A DNA stretch of 64,000 nucleotides from Betaproteobacteria bacterium (GTDB lineage: Bacteria > Pseudomonadota > Gammaproteobacteria > Burkholderiales > Casimicrobiaceae), in assembly GCA_013298765.1 (NCBI GenBank), contig JAAFJA010000006.1, positions 1-64,000 on the forward strand, in the 5' to 3' direction. Positions 9,438 to 17,977 of the stretch are shown here, piece by piece. Position 1 is the first letter of the stretch. The number at the start of each line of letters is the position of its first letter. A model generated the notes under the pieces. That model saw nothing but the letters and a program-made list of their open reading frames with translations. It made no database searches and was not told the origin of the DNA. The position numbers were made by a program, and so were the translations under genes.

Positions 9438-11905
9438 TCAGCGGCAATCGCACCTGCCGGAGCGATAGGTTTGATTGGAATGAACTGCCGGGTATCGACT
9501 CGCGCCTTAGCGAATTCAAACCACGGGTCGGGCTCCCCGTCGAGCGCGAATTGCAAGCGCTCCCAAAGTGCTTTTCGGTTCGCCGCATCGTCCAGCACTT
9601 TCTTTTTTACGTAGTCCAATCCGACGCGCGACACGTAATGCACGGTACGTTCAAGGTACCAGCCCTCTTCCCGGTAGAGCTGCATAAACGCGCCGGTGTA
9701 TTCGAGAACTTCCTCCGACGTTTTCACCTTCACGAAGAACTGCGCGACCTCTGTTTTGATGCCGCCATTGCCTGCAACATAAAGCTCCCAGCCAGAGTCG
9801 ACGCCAATCACGCCAACATCTTTGATTCCAGCCTCAGCGCAATTTCTCGGGCAACCGGATACCGCAAATTTCACCTTGTGCGGCGCATACATGCGCCAGA
9901 ACGCACGCTCTAAGTCTTTACCCATTTGTGTGGAATCTTGGGTGCCAAAGCGGCACCACTCCGAGCCCACACACGTCTTCACAGTTCGCAACGCCTTGGC
10001 ATAAGCGTGGCCAGATGGCATCCCGATATCTTTCCAGACGCTCGGTAGGTCTTCCTTCTTTACGCCGAGCAAATCAATGCGTTGACCACCCGTGACTTTC
10101 ACAGTGGGAATCTTGTATTTGTCGACCGCGTTAGCGATACGGCGCAATTCATCCGCCGTGGTCTCGCCGCCCCACATGCGTGGAATTACGCTAAACGTGC
10201 CGTCCTTCTGAATGTTGGCGTGAGCACGTTCGTTGATGAAGCGCGATTGCGGATCGTCGATGTAGTCTTTCGGCCAGGTTGAGAGCAAGTAATAGTTCAA
10301 CGCGGGTCGGCAGCTCGAACAACCGTTGGGCGTGCGCCAATTGAGAAACTTCATCACGTCTGGGACGGAAAGAAGCTTGTTCGCTTTGATCGCATCGCGC
10401 GCCTCTTGATGCGTGTGATCGGTGCAACCGCACATCGGCTTCATCTTGGGCGTCGCGCTGTAGTCACCGCCGGCAGTGAACATCAGAATCTGCTCAACAA
10501 GTCCCGTGCACGAGCCGCACGAGGAAGCAGCCTTGGTGTGCTTCTTCACCTCGTCAAGCGTAAAAAGCCCTTTTTCTTTGATCGCCTTGGTGATTGCGCC
10601 TTTACAAACGCCGTTGCAGCCGCACACTTCGTCTGTATCTTTCATCGACGCAGCGCGCGTGTTGCCCTCATGTCCCACGTCGCCAATATTCGATTCGCCA
10701 AACATCAGTTGATCGCGAATCTCGGCAATATCTTTTCCTTCGCGCAAAAGCTTGAAATACCAACTGCCATCCACGGTATCGCCATACAAACAAGCACCGA
10801 CCAACTTGTTACCCTTGATGACGAGCCGTTTGTAAACGCCGCCGATTGGATCAGAAAGCGTGATGTCTTCGGTATCCGCGTCGCCTTGGAAATTGCCCGC
10901 GCTGAATAAATCAACACCTGTGACTTTAAGCTTAGTCGAAGTGACCGAGCCAACGTAGCGGCCAATGCCGTATTCGGCGAGATGATTGGCGCATACCTTC
11001 GCCATTTCAAACAGCGGCGCAACCAGTCCATAGGCAATGCCGCGATGATTGACGCACTCACCGACCGAATAGATTCGCGGATCGGTCAGCGTTTGCATCG
11101 TATCGTTGACCAGAATCCCTCCTGGGCGTTGGCTTACCGCAAGGCCTGATTTCGCGGCCAGCTCGGTGTTCGGCCGGATGCCGACTGCCATCACCACGAG
11201 TTCTGCCGGAATTTGTTCGCCTGACTTGAACTTGATCGCAGCGACGCGTCCTGACTCGCCCGGGATCAACGCCTCAGTATTCGCTTGCATCTTGAACTCA
11301 ATGCCTTTGGCTTCAAGCGATGCCTGCAACAGTTTGCCCGCGCGCTCGTCGAGCTGCCGCTCCATCAGCCAAGGCATCACGTGTACAACAGTGACGTCCA
11401 TGCCGCGCAGTTTCAAACCATTCGCCGCTTCAAGCCCTAGCAGTCCACCGCCGATCACGATGGCTTTTTTGTATGCCTTCGCAGCATCGATCATTGCTTC
11501 AGTATCTGCGATATCGCGATACGAAATGACGCCAGGAAGACTCGCGCCCGAAATGGGGAGGATAAAAGGATTCGATCCAGTGGCAACGAGTAGGCGATCA
11601 TACGAATAGATCTCGCCCGTTTCCGCCTTGATCTCTCGCTTTGTGCGGTGTATATCGACGATCTTCTTACCGGTAATCAGGTTGATCCCGTTGTCTTTGT
11701 ACCAATCCCAATCGTTGAGTACGATGTCTTTGATCGTCTGCTCGCCCGCGAGCACGGGCGAGAGCAGGATTCGGTTGTAGTTTGGATGCGGTTCCGCACC
11801 AAACACAGTAATGTCGTACTTATCTGGCGCGAGCTTTAGCAACTCTTCGATCGTTCGAATTCCCGCCATGCCATTGCCAATGACGGCGAGTTTTGGCTTA
11901 CTCAT
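9434..11905 (-). CDS. nirB: Nitrite reductase [NAD(P)H] large subunit
   Basis: An 823-residue multi-domain enzyme. It begins with an FAD domain (KLAVIGNGMAG), followed by an NAD(P)-binding motif (IGGGLLGLEAANGL). Two BFD-like cysteine domains come next (VCGCNGVCKG...CGSCTGL and CGCTDHTHQ...CSSCRPAL). The C-terminal half is a siroheme/[4Fe-4S] reductase with CVGSEWCRFG and VSGCPRNCAEAG. It converts nitrite to ammonium with six electrons. The ATG at 11905 has a good site GGGAGAG upstream; the longer form starting at 11935 would add ten unlikely residues. It follows nrtD by 26 bases. Confidence 0.96.
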   Translation of the reverse strand: MSKPKLAVIGNGMAGIRTIEELLKLAPDKYDITVFGAEPHPNYNRILLSPVLAGEQTIKDIVLNDWDWYKDNGINLITGKKIVDIHRTKREIKAETGEIYSYDRLLVATGSNPFILPISGASLPGVISYRDIADTEAMIDAAKAYKKAIVIGGGLLGLEAANGLKLRGMDVTVVHVMPWLMERQLDERAGKLLQASLEAKGIEFKMQANTEALIPGESGRVAAIKFKSGEQIPAELVVMAVGIRPNTELAAKSGLAVSQRPGGILVNDTMQTLTDPRIYSVGECVNHRGIAYGLVAPLFEMAKVCANHLAEYGIGRYVGSVTSTKLKVTGVDLFSAGNFQGDADTEDITLSDPIGGVYKRLVIKGNKLVGACLYGDTVDGSWYFKLLREGKDIAEIRDQLMFGESNIGDVGHEGNTRAASMKDTDEVCGCNGVCKGAITKAIKEKGLFTLDEVKKHTKAASSCGSCTGLVEQILMFTAGGDYSATPKMKPMCGCTDHTHQEARDAIKANKLLSVPDVMKFLNWRTPNGCSSCRPALNYYLLSTWPKDYIDDPQSRFINERAHANIQKDGTFSVIPRMWGGETTADELRRIANAVDKYKIPTVKVTGGQRIDLLGVKKEDLPSVWKDIGMPSGHAYAKALRTVKTCVGSEWCRFGTQDSTQMGKDLERAFWRMYAPHKVKFAVSGCPRNCAEAGIKDVGVIGVDSGWELYVAGNGGIKTEVAQFFVKVKTSEEVLEYTGAFMQLYREEGWYLERTVHYVSRVGLDYVKKKVLDDAANRKALWERLQFALDGEPDPWFEFAKARVDTRQFIPIKPIAPAGAIAAE

Positions 11906-11931
11906 CAATACTCTCCCACGCGCACTATCGA

Positions 11932-12726
11932 TCAAGCCGCTTTTTTGTGTTTCGCATACAAAAACTCAACGACTGCCTTACGGTAATGGTGATAGTTGGA
12001 GTCTTCTGCAAGTGCGAGCCTGTCGCGAGGGCGGGCGAGTTTCACGTCGAGAATTTCACCGATCGTTGCAGCCGGGCCGTTGGTCATCATGACGATTCGG
12101 TCAGACAGTAGGACGGCTTCGTCAACGTCGTGTGTCACCATCACAACGGTGGACTTCGTTTCCGCAACAATGCGGAGCAGTTCATCTTGCAAGTGAGCAC
12201 GAGTGAGCGCGTCAAGCGCACCAAACGGCTCATCAAGCAATAGCACCGCAGGCTCAATCGCAAGCGCGCGAGCGATACCCACACGCTGCTTCATGCCACC
12301 CGAAATTTCATTGGGATGTTTGTGAATCGCGTGCGAGAGCCCCACGAGTTTCAATGCGTCTTCCGTGCGCTCTTTGAGTTTCGCTTTGGGCTCCTTGCCG
12401 CCGAAAACACGCTCAACCGCGAGGTAAACATTGTCAAAACATGTGAGCCATGGCAATAGCGAGTGGTTTTGAAACACGACACCGCGATCAGGGCCTGGCC
12501 CTTTGACTTCGCGACCCGCGCAAACAAGCACACCGTTTGAGGGCAACGAAAGCCCCGCGAGCAGGTTCAAGAGCGTCGATTTGCCGCAGCCCGAGTGGCC
12601 AATGAGGGCAACAAACTCCCCCCGATTTACGCGGAGGTTAATGTCGCGGATCGCAAGAAAATCGCCCTGCTTCGTATCAAAACGCTTCTCAACGTTATCA
12701 ACGACGAGATGGAAGTTGTGATTCAT
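11932..12726 (-). CDS. nrtD: Nitrate ABC transporter, ATP-binding protein
   Basis: About 264 residues with Walker A GHSGCGKST, Q-loop VVFQNHSLLPWL, signature SGGMKQR, Walker B VLLLDEP and H-loop THDVDEA. The protein falls in the NrtD/SsuB/TauB group. Start chosen at MNHNFHLVVDN (12726). It powers nitrate import with NrtB and NrtA. It has no fused substrate-binding domain, unlike cyanobacterial NrtC. Confidence 0.92.
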   Translation of the reverse strand: MNHNFHLVVDNVEKRFDTKQGDFLAIRDINLRVNRGEFVALIGHSGCGKSTLLNLLAGLSLPSNGVLVCAGREVKGPGPDRGVVFQNHSLLPWLTCFDNVYLAVERVFGGKEPKAKLKERTEDALKLVGLSHAIHKHPNEISGGMKQRVGIARALAIEPAVLLLDEPFGALDALTRAHLQDELLRIVAETKSTVVMVTHDVDEAVLLSDRIVMMTNGPAATIGEILDVKLARPRDRLALAEDSNYHHYRKAVVEFLYAKHKKAA

Positions 12727-12742
12727 AGCGCTCTCCGCGAAC

Positions 12743-13696
12743 TTAAGATTTCTCGTTGAACTCAAAGCGTGCTGCGATGCGTGTGAGCAGCTGTTCAAGC
12801 AACAAACCAACGATACCGATCACAAAGATCGCGACGATGATGTGTTCAACCACCAAGTTGTTCCACTCATCCCAGAGCCAGAAACCGATACCAACGCCGC
12901 CTGTCAACATCTCAGCCGCAACGATCACGAGCCAGGCAACACCGATGGAAAGCTTCACCCCAGTGAGCATGTAAGGCAGTACCGCTGGAAACAATATCTT
13001 CGTGAAAATCTTCCATTCGGAAAGATTCAGCACGCGCGCGACGTTTAAGTAATCCTGCGGGATGCGTTGCACACCCACCGACGTATTGATAATCATTGGC
13101 CAAATCGAGCAGATGAAAATCACCCAAATGGCGGCGGGGTTCGCGGCTTTGAACACGAGCAGACCGATTGGCAACCAAGCAAGTGGCGAGACGGGACGCA
13201 GGATCGCGATGATGGGTGCCGTCATTCGGTTTAAGAACGTAAATCGACCGATCATGAATCCCAATGGAATTCCAACCAACGCAGCAAGACCGAATCCCAT
13301 ACCCACGCGTTTGAGCGAAGACAGAATGTTCCAGCCAATGCCTTGGTCGTTTGGCCCTTTGCTATAGAACGGGTCGCTAAAAAGCTTGACCGCTGCCGCC
13401 CACACCTTCGCAGGACTTGGTATTTGATTGTTGATCTGCGCGAGGAACTGCCAGACCAGAACAAAGAGTGCAAAGCCAACCAGTGCGGGCACGGTCGCAT
13501 GCACGAGCGATGAAACCCGTTCGCGACGACGACGCATCTTGTTGGCAAGCTCCGCCTCGCGCGCTGCGCGCGAATCCGAGGTTTCTTCCGAGGTAAGTTT
13601 TGCCGTTTCTACGAACATTTCATGTGCGGATCGCTTGTTTTCTCTTTCCGTCACATTCGAGCTCGCAACGAGCGGTAACGTGATCGCGTTGCTCAT
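12743..13696 (-). CDS. nrtB: Nitrate ABC transporter, permease
   Basis: A 317-residue integral membrane protein. A long charged cytoplasmic N-terminus (about 65 residues) is followed by about six membrane segments. The binding-protein-dependent transport loop reads NVARVLNLSEWKIFTKILFPAVLP. The ATG directly follows the nrtA stop codon (TAAATG), so the genes are tightly coupled. With NrtA and NrtD it forms a high-affinity nitrate/nitrite importer. Confidence 0.92.
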   Translation of the reverse strand: MSNAITLPLVASSNVTERENKRSAHEMFVETAKLTSEETSDSRAAREAELANKMRRRRERVSSLVHATVPALVGFALFVLVWQFLAQINNQIPSPAKVWAAAVKLFSDPFYSKGPNDQGIGWNILSSLKRVGMGFGLAALVGIPLGFMIGRFTFLNRMTAPIIAILRPVSPLAWLPIGLLVFKAANPAAIWVIFICSIWPMIINTSVGVQRIPQDYLNVARVLNLSEWKIFTKILFPAVLPYMLTGVKLSIGVAWLVIVAAEMLTGGVGIGFWLWDEWNNLVVEHIIVAIFVIGIVGLLLEQLLTRIAARFEFNEKS

Positions 13697-14998
13697 TTAG
13701 GCCGCCCCGCCTTTGATCTTGAAGGAATCGGCGTAGGCGCGCGGATTCGATCCATCCCAGGTCACGCCGTCAATAAATTTCGATGAGCGCATTTCCGATT
13801 TCGGTATCGCCACTTTCGCTGCGGCTGCGGCTCGTTTGTACAGATCAATTTTGTTAATCGATTTCGCAACGTTTAGATAATCCGGATGCTCTTTCAATAG
13901 GCCCCAACGCTTATGCTGGGTAAGGAACCACATGCCGTCGGATAAGTATGGGAAGTTGACAGCACCATCCTTGTGGAATTTCATTGCGTTCGAATCGTTC
14001 CACTGCTTACCGAGCCCATTCTCATACTGGCCTTCCCAGCGCCCTTCGATTACTTCCACGGCGGTATTGACGTAGGCCTTGTCAGCCAGGATCGTTGCCG
14101 TCTTTTTCTTATCCACCTCTTGATCGATGAAGCGAGAAGCTTCGAGAATTGCCGCGATCATTGCACGCGCTGTATTTGGATACTTTTTAGTGAACTCATC
14201 CGTAGTGCCGAGCACTTTTTCCGGGTGATCAACCCAGATATCTTGTGTTGTCGCTGCGGTGAAACCGATCTTGTCGAAGATTGCGCGCGCGTTCCATGGC
14301 TCGCCTACGCAATAGCCGTCCATGTTGCCCACACGCATATTTGCGACCATTTGCGGAGGTGGCACGGTGATCACTTTGGCGTCGGTCATTGGATTGATAC
14401 CGTTAGCTGCGAGCCAGTAATAGAGCCACATCGCGTGAGTTCCCGTAGGAAAGGTCTGCGCAAAGGTGTATTCGCGCTTCTCTTTTTTCATCAGCGCAGC
14501 GAGTGATGCACCGTCGGTCGCGCCCTTGTCTTTCAGCTGATTGCTGATAGTGATGGCCTGCCCATTGTTGTTAAGCGTCATCAATACGGCCATGTCCTTT
14601 TTCGGACCGCCAATGCCAAGATGAACGCCGTAGATCAAGCCGTAGAGCACGTGCGCCGCATCCAGTTCGCCGTTCACCAACTTATCGCGAACGGATGCCC
14701 AACTGGCTTCTTTCGTGGGGATGATCCTGATGCCGTACTTTTCATCAAGCTTTAGTACTGAGGCCATCACGACGCTTGCGCAATCTGTCAAGGGAATGAA
14801 GCCGATCTTGACTTCCTTTTTCTCCGGTGCGTCGGAGCCCTGAGCCCATGCGCCTTGACGCACGAGCGGCGGAACGAGCGACATTACGCTTGCGGCGCTG
14901 GCAGCGCCAACGAGCTTGCGGCGCTGGGCGCTTTGCGGCTCACTCGGTTTCACGGATGTTGTGGCTTCAACCAGCATCGACTTTTTCATTGCGCTCAT
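13697..14998 (-). CDS. nrtA: Nitrate ABC transporter, substrate-binding protein
   Basis: A 433-residue periplasmic binding protein of the NrtA family. The N-terminus carries a twin-arginine-like signal (QRRKLVGAASAASV...GAWAQ), suggesting Tat export. The body has NrtA-type segments such as KIGFIPLTDCASVVMA and GYCVGEPWNARA, consistent with a bound nitrate. GGAG lies six bases before the ATG at 14998; a second ATG three codons on is also possible. It is the first gene behind the regulated leader at 15014-15138. Confidence 0.93.
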   Translation of the reverse strand: MSAMKKSMLVEATTSVKPSEPQSAQRRKLVGAASAASVMSLVPPLVRQGAWAQGSDAPEKKEVKIGFIPLTDCASVVMASVLKLDEKYGIRIIPTKEASWASVRDKLVNGELDAAHVLYGLIYGVHLGIGGPKKDMAVLMTLNNNGQAITISNQLKDKGATDGASLAALMKKEKREYTFAQTFPTGTHAMWLYYWLAANGINPMTDAKVITVPPPQMVANMRVGNMDGYCVGEPWNARAIFDKIGFTAATTQDIWVDHPEKVLGTTDEFTKKYPNTARAMIAAILEASRFIDQEVDKKKTATILADKAYVNTAVEVIEGRWEGQYENGLGKQWNDSNAMKFHKDGAVNFPYLSDGMWFLTQHKRWGLLKEHPDYLNVAKSINKIDLYKRAAAAAKVAIPKSEMRSSKFIDGVTWDGSNPRAYADSFKIKGGAA

Positions 14999-15013
14999 TC
15001 CTGACTCCAAAAC

Positions 15014-15047
15014 AAAAAAAAGGCTCGCGGTCTAACGACCGGAGCCT
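15014..15047 (-). terminator. Leader terminator upstream of nrtA
   Basis: The minus-strand RNA forms AGGCUC-CGGUC-GUUA-GACCG-C-GAGCCU (15021-15047), a strong GC-rich stem followed by at least seven uridines (15014-15020). It lies inside the transcribed leader, only about 16 bases before the nrtA start codon, so it must be read through for the operon to be expressed. Its 5' arm overlaps the second ANTAR-type hairpin. Confidence 0.85.
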
Positions 15048-15110
15048 CTTTGCTCAAACAACGTGAACTAATTAGTAGAGAGACATCGTCAGCGTCGCCA
15101 TTGACGTCGA
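15042..15110 (-). promoter_or_regulatory. ANTAR-type dual hexaloop antiterminator leader
   Basis: Two hairpins with six-base loops are visible in the minus-strand leader. P1 (15089-15110) is UCGACGUC-[AAUGGC]-GACGCUGA with one A/C mismatch. P2 (15042-15055) is GAGC-[AAAGAG]-GCUC. Both loops have A at position 1 and G at position 4, the known signature of RNAs bound by ANTAR-domain antiterminators. The 3' arm of P2 is the 5' arm of the terminator, so P2 and terminator exclude each other. The ANTAR protein itself is encoded just upstream (nasT). Expected logic: with nitrate, NasT stabilises P1-P2 and the nrt-nir-nas genes are transcribed. Confidence 0.82.
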
Positions 15111-15122
15111 CAATTGCTGCAT

Positions 15123-15138
15123 TGCGAGAACCGTGCCA
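15123..15138 (-). promoter_or_regulatory. Sigma-54-type promoter of the nrt-nir-nas operon
   Basis: Minus-strand TGGCACGGTTCTCGCA matches the -24/-12 consensus TGGCACRNNNNTTGCW at all specified positions but one (C for T). The predicted start, 12 bases on, is near 15112, just ahead of hairpin P1, so the RNA would contain the whole P1-P2-terminator module. Such promoters need an enhancer-binding protein, presumably NtrC, for nitrogen control. I did not find a clear NtrC site, only an imperfect inverted repeat ATGGT-N8-ACCAT at 15181-15198. Confidence 0.7.
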
Positions 15139-15217
15139 GCGTTTGTAGACGTACGATTAAGCAGGAAACGTGAGTTTTGCATGGTTGCGGCGCACCATTT
15201 CGGGACGCGCCGACGCC

Positions 15218-15772
15218 TCATGCACCAAGCAGATCAGCGGCTACTTCCGCGATAGTGCATCGCCTTTGCATCGCCACCTTTCGCAGCTGCGCATAGGCGG
15301 CAGCTTCATCCAACCCATCGCGGGCAAGCCTTACCTTCGCTCGGGAAATCAGTCGTTCATCATGTGTTTTTTTCTCCGCCGCGAGTATTTGCAAGTGTTG
15401 TGATTGTTCGTGTGCAAAGCGTTCCAAGGCCACATCAATGACCGGGCGCAGCCGATTTGGCGCGCAGCCGGCGACAACGTAGGCCGACACCCCAGCCTTC
15501 ACGAGTGACTTCATCGCAAGCGCGTCGTCGGCCTCTGTGAACATCACGATGGGCCGCTCTCGCCCCGCTGATGCGACGCAGATCTGCTCGATCATGTCTC
15601 GCGTTGGGTCGTCAGCGGCGATCAAAATAAGATCGGGTGGCCAAGCCTCGATTTCACGAAGCATGGTGAGCGCATTCGCACCAATCGAGCGAACTTCATC
15701 GCCAACACGCGAGAGCGCTTCCTCGAGCGCTGCAACATCATGGCTCGTGTTGTGGAGAAGGAGTACTTTCAA
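15218..15772 (-). CDS. nasT: ANTAR-domain response regulator NasT
   Basis: A 184-residue protein with an N-terminal receiver-like domain (MKVLLLHNTSHDVAALEEAL...PDLILIAADDPTRDM) and a C-terminal ANTAR domain from about residue 125 (LAAEKKTHDERLISRAKVRLARDG). ANTAR domains bind paired hexaloop RNA hairpins and prevent termination. It starts at a TTG (15772), since no in-frame ATG or GTG exists before the upstream stop. It lies directly upstream of the leader it is expected to control. No NasS-type nitrate sensor is adjacent, so how nitrate is sensed is not evident here. Confidence 0.88.
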   Translation of the reverse strand: MKVLLLHNTSHDVAALEEALSRVGDEVRSIGANALTMLREIEAWPPDLILIAADDPTRDMIEQICVASAGRERPIVMFTEADDALAMKSLVKAGVSAYVVAGCAPNRLRPVIDVALERFAHEQSQHLQILAAEKKTHDERLISRAKVRLARDGLDEAAAYAQLRKVAMQRRCTIAEVAADLLGA

Positions 15773-16088
15773 GCATTGGATTCAGTCAGACGACGGTTTC
15801 TGCATGCAAAAACCGTGCTGCTCCTCGCGCCTTGACCTCCAATTCGAGCCCATGCACGACGTGTAGTGACGGTTCGTAGTAGCTCGATTTATAAGAGCGC
15901 CAATCATTTCGGCCCGATTTAACGCTCCGACTTCTAAATAGCCGCTTGCCCAATAAGAATAAGGAGATCAGCGAAAAAGTCACCGCCTATGTCGCAATTC
16001 GACGACTCTCGTGTTTCCCTACCGCAACAGAGGGAAGTCCGAGTGCGCAGAGGGGCTAGCGCGCTTTTTTTGAGCAAAAACCTGTGGC
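15773..16088. other. Intergenic stretch upstream of nasT
   Basis: No convincing gene. A 65-codon minus-strand open frame (15786-15983) begins with a hydrophobic stretch but lacks a good ribosome-binding site and resembles nothing known. The right end contains the promoter-like sequence for the candidate small RNA. Confidence 0.4.
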
Positions 16089-16094
16089 TATAAT
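16089..16094 (+). promoter_or_regulatory. -10 box of the candidate small RNA
   Basis: A perfect TATAAT preceded by TGTGGC. The -35 region is a T-rich run (about 16065-16075) rather than a clear TTGACA, so the promoter rests mostly on the -10 box and the terminator 95 bases further on. Confidence 0.5.
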
Positions 16095-16100
16095 GAATCT

Positions 16101-16212
16101 GTCAATACAAGACTTACGGTGTACGAGGCGACTCTGAGACTTTAGGTCTTGCGGTGACTTTAGTTAGAATCAACAGCAATTTGAGGCCGGGGCAAAACCC
16201 CGGCTTTTTTTT
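16101..16212 (+). ncRNA. Candidate intergenic small RNA (about 110 nt)
   Basis: A consensus -10 box at 16089-16094 predicts a start near 16101. A strong intrinsic terminator GCCGGGG-CAAAA-CCCCGGC with eight T (16186-16212) ends the transcript. No open frame with a plausible start fits between. Inside, CAAGAC (about 16108-16113) can pair with GTCTTG (about 16146-16151). The region lies between nasT and rlmD, both on the opposite strand. I do not recognise a known RNA family. Confidence 0.5.
16186..16212 (+). terminator. Rho-independent terminator
   Basis: Perfect seven-base-pair GC stem GCCGGGG/CCCCGGC with a five-base loop CAAAA and an eight-T tail. It ends the candidate small RNA. Confidence 0.85.
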
Positions 16213-16439
16213 GCCTTTTTCTAGCGAAATCAATCAGTTACAAAGCGGACGTGCAGCTAAAAACTCAGGCAATTTACGAGCAAACGCAAGGCACCACTTG
16301 CAGACCAGAAGGCGTTTGATTCGCACTATTCTGCACAGTTTTTAAGCAATTTTGAGCACGAAAACGGCGCGTTAAGCGCTGAAATTTGCCATGTTGGCGA
16401 TGCTTCCCTGACACCCCCGCCTCCCGAACAGGAGCAGGT

Positions 16440-17783
16440 TCAAGCAATCAGATCGAACACCGCAATCGATTCCACATGTGCCGTGTGCGGGAACATATTT
16501 GCGATGCCGGCACCTCGCATTCGATAGCCTTTTTGATGCACCAAAACACCTGCGTCGCGGGCAAGTGTCGCTGGGTTGCAGCTCACGTAAACGATGCGCT
16601 TTGGTGCGCGCATGGTGGCGCCAGCGCTTGAGTCCGCGCCCTCGTGCGGGGCGACATCAGGCAAACTCTTCACGAGCTCAAGTGCGCCGTCGCGCGGCGG
16701 GTCGACCAACCACTTGTCGAGGGGCGGCAAGCTCGCGCCCCAGGCGGCATCGATCTCAAAAAGGTTTGCGACAGCGAATTCGGTGCGCTCACTTAAGCCA
16801 TTGAGCGCCGCGTTTTCCTTGGCACGGTTGACGAGTCCTTGCGAACCCTCGACACCATAGGTGAATTGCGCACGCTGTGCGATTGGCAGGGTGAAATTAC
16901 CCAAACCACAAAAGAAATCACCCACCCGATCGTGGGGCTCGATATCGAGCCAGCGAATCGCTTTGCGCACCAACATTTCGTTGATGTGCGGGTTCACTTG
17001 CGTGAATTCGGTGGGCGAAAATGGGTAGCGCAACCCAAACTCTTGGAGCTTGTAGCCTAGAACTTGGGTCTCGCCGGGCAAGGGTTGCGCAGTTTCCGGC
17101 CCCTTGGGTTGTAAATACCACTGCACGCGATTTGCTCGCGCAAACACCTTGAGCGCGTCGAGGTCGGCTTCGCTCGGTGCTTCCAAGTTACGCAGGACTA
17201 ATACCGGCAAGCCATCGCCCTCTGCGTATTCGATTTGTGGTGCACGATCTCGGATGGAGAGTGACCCAATCAAGATGCGCAACTTTGGGAGCAGATCCGA
17301 GACATGCTTTGGCAGTACATGGCACTCGCGCATGTCAGCCACGTAGCTCGAGCGCTTCTCATGGAACCCAACAAGCACGCCGCCCTTTTTCTCGACATGG
17401 CGAACCGACAAACGCGCACGATGGCGATAGCCCCAGAACGGGCCCACAATCGGCGGAAACACCGTATCGGGCGTTACGCCACCAATACGTTGGAGATTGT
17501 CTTCAAGGACGCGCTGTTTGACTGCAACCTGCGCATGCGGATCGAGGTGCTGCATACTGCAACCGCCGCACACGCCGAAATGAGGACAGCGAGGTGTCAC
17601 GCGGTTCACGCTTGCGCTAAGCACCTGCTCAACCGCCGCCTTATCGTAGCTCGGCTTCTTCCGCGTGATGCGTACTTCAACGAGCTCGCCCGCTAGCGCG
17701 CCCTCCACGAACACCGTTTTCCCCTCGGCGCTGCGAGCAACGCCTTGCCCTTCGTGATCAACGGATTCGATTGTGAGTTGCAT
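16440..17783 (-). CDS. rlmD: 23S rRNA (uracil-5-)-methyltransferase RlmD
   Basis: A 447-residue RumA-type methyltransferase. An N-terminal TRAM RNA-binding domain (residues 1-60) is followed by an iron-sulfur cysteine set (CPHFGVCGGCSMQHL plus an upstream cysteine). The SAM fold contains FFCGLGNFTLPIA and DPPRDGA. The catalytic-cysteine motif is YVSCNPATLARD. It methylates U1939 of 23S rRNA. The ATG at 17783 gives MQLTIESVDHEGQGVAR, the normal family start. It stands alone on the minus strand. Confidence 0.94.
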   Translation of the reverse strand: MQLTIESVDHEGQGVARSAEGKTVFVEGALAGELVEVRITRKKPSYDKAAVEQVLSASVNRVTPRCPHFGVCGGCSMQHLDPHAQVAVKQRVLEDNLQRIGGVTPDTVFPPIVGPFWGYRHRARLSVRHVEKKGGVLVGFHEKRSSYVADMRECHVLPKHVSDLLPKLRILIGSLSIRDRAPQIEYAEGDGLPVLVLRNLEAPSEADLDALKVFARANRVQWYLQPKGPETAQPLPGETQVLGYKLQEFGLRYPFSPTEFTQVNPHINEMLVRKAIRWLDIEPHDRVGDFFCGLGNFTLPIAQRAQFTYGVEGSQGLVNRAKENAALNGLSERTEFAVANLFEIDAAWGASLPPLDKWLVDPPRDGALELVKSLPDVAPHEGADSSAGATMRAPKRIVYVSCNPATLARDAGVLVHQKGYRMRGAGIANMFPHTAHVESIAVFDLIA

Positions 17784-17977
17784 GAGTACGACGTCTTCTT
17801 TGTTGCTTTCCCTGCGATTCTAGGGAAACGCAGAATACGCAAGGATGAAGCACGCTGAGGACGACTGACGCACAGCACGTCTCGCGGTGCGCGCTGCTCA
17901 CGGTGCTAGTGTGTGCTGTCCTTGCTGCAAAGCCCGCCACAGACGCCCCTGCGCTAATGCGCTACTAAAATCCCTGG

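Noticed and set aside
15107-15127. Hairpin with six-base loop GCAGCA upstream of P1
   Set aside because: It looked like a first ANTAR hairpin, but its loop lacks A at position 1 and it overlaps the predicted sigma-54 start, so it would not be transcribed. P1 and P2 further down fit better.
15181-15198. Inverted repeat ATGGT-N8-ACCAT as an NtrC site
   Set aside because: The known NtrC site has GCAC...GTGC order; the arms here are the wrong way round and imperfect.
15786-15983. 65-codon minus-strand frame upstream of nasT
   Set aside because: No ribosome-binding site, no recognisable family, and the basic middle part reads like random sequence.
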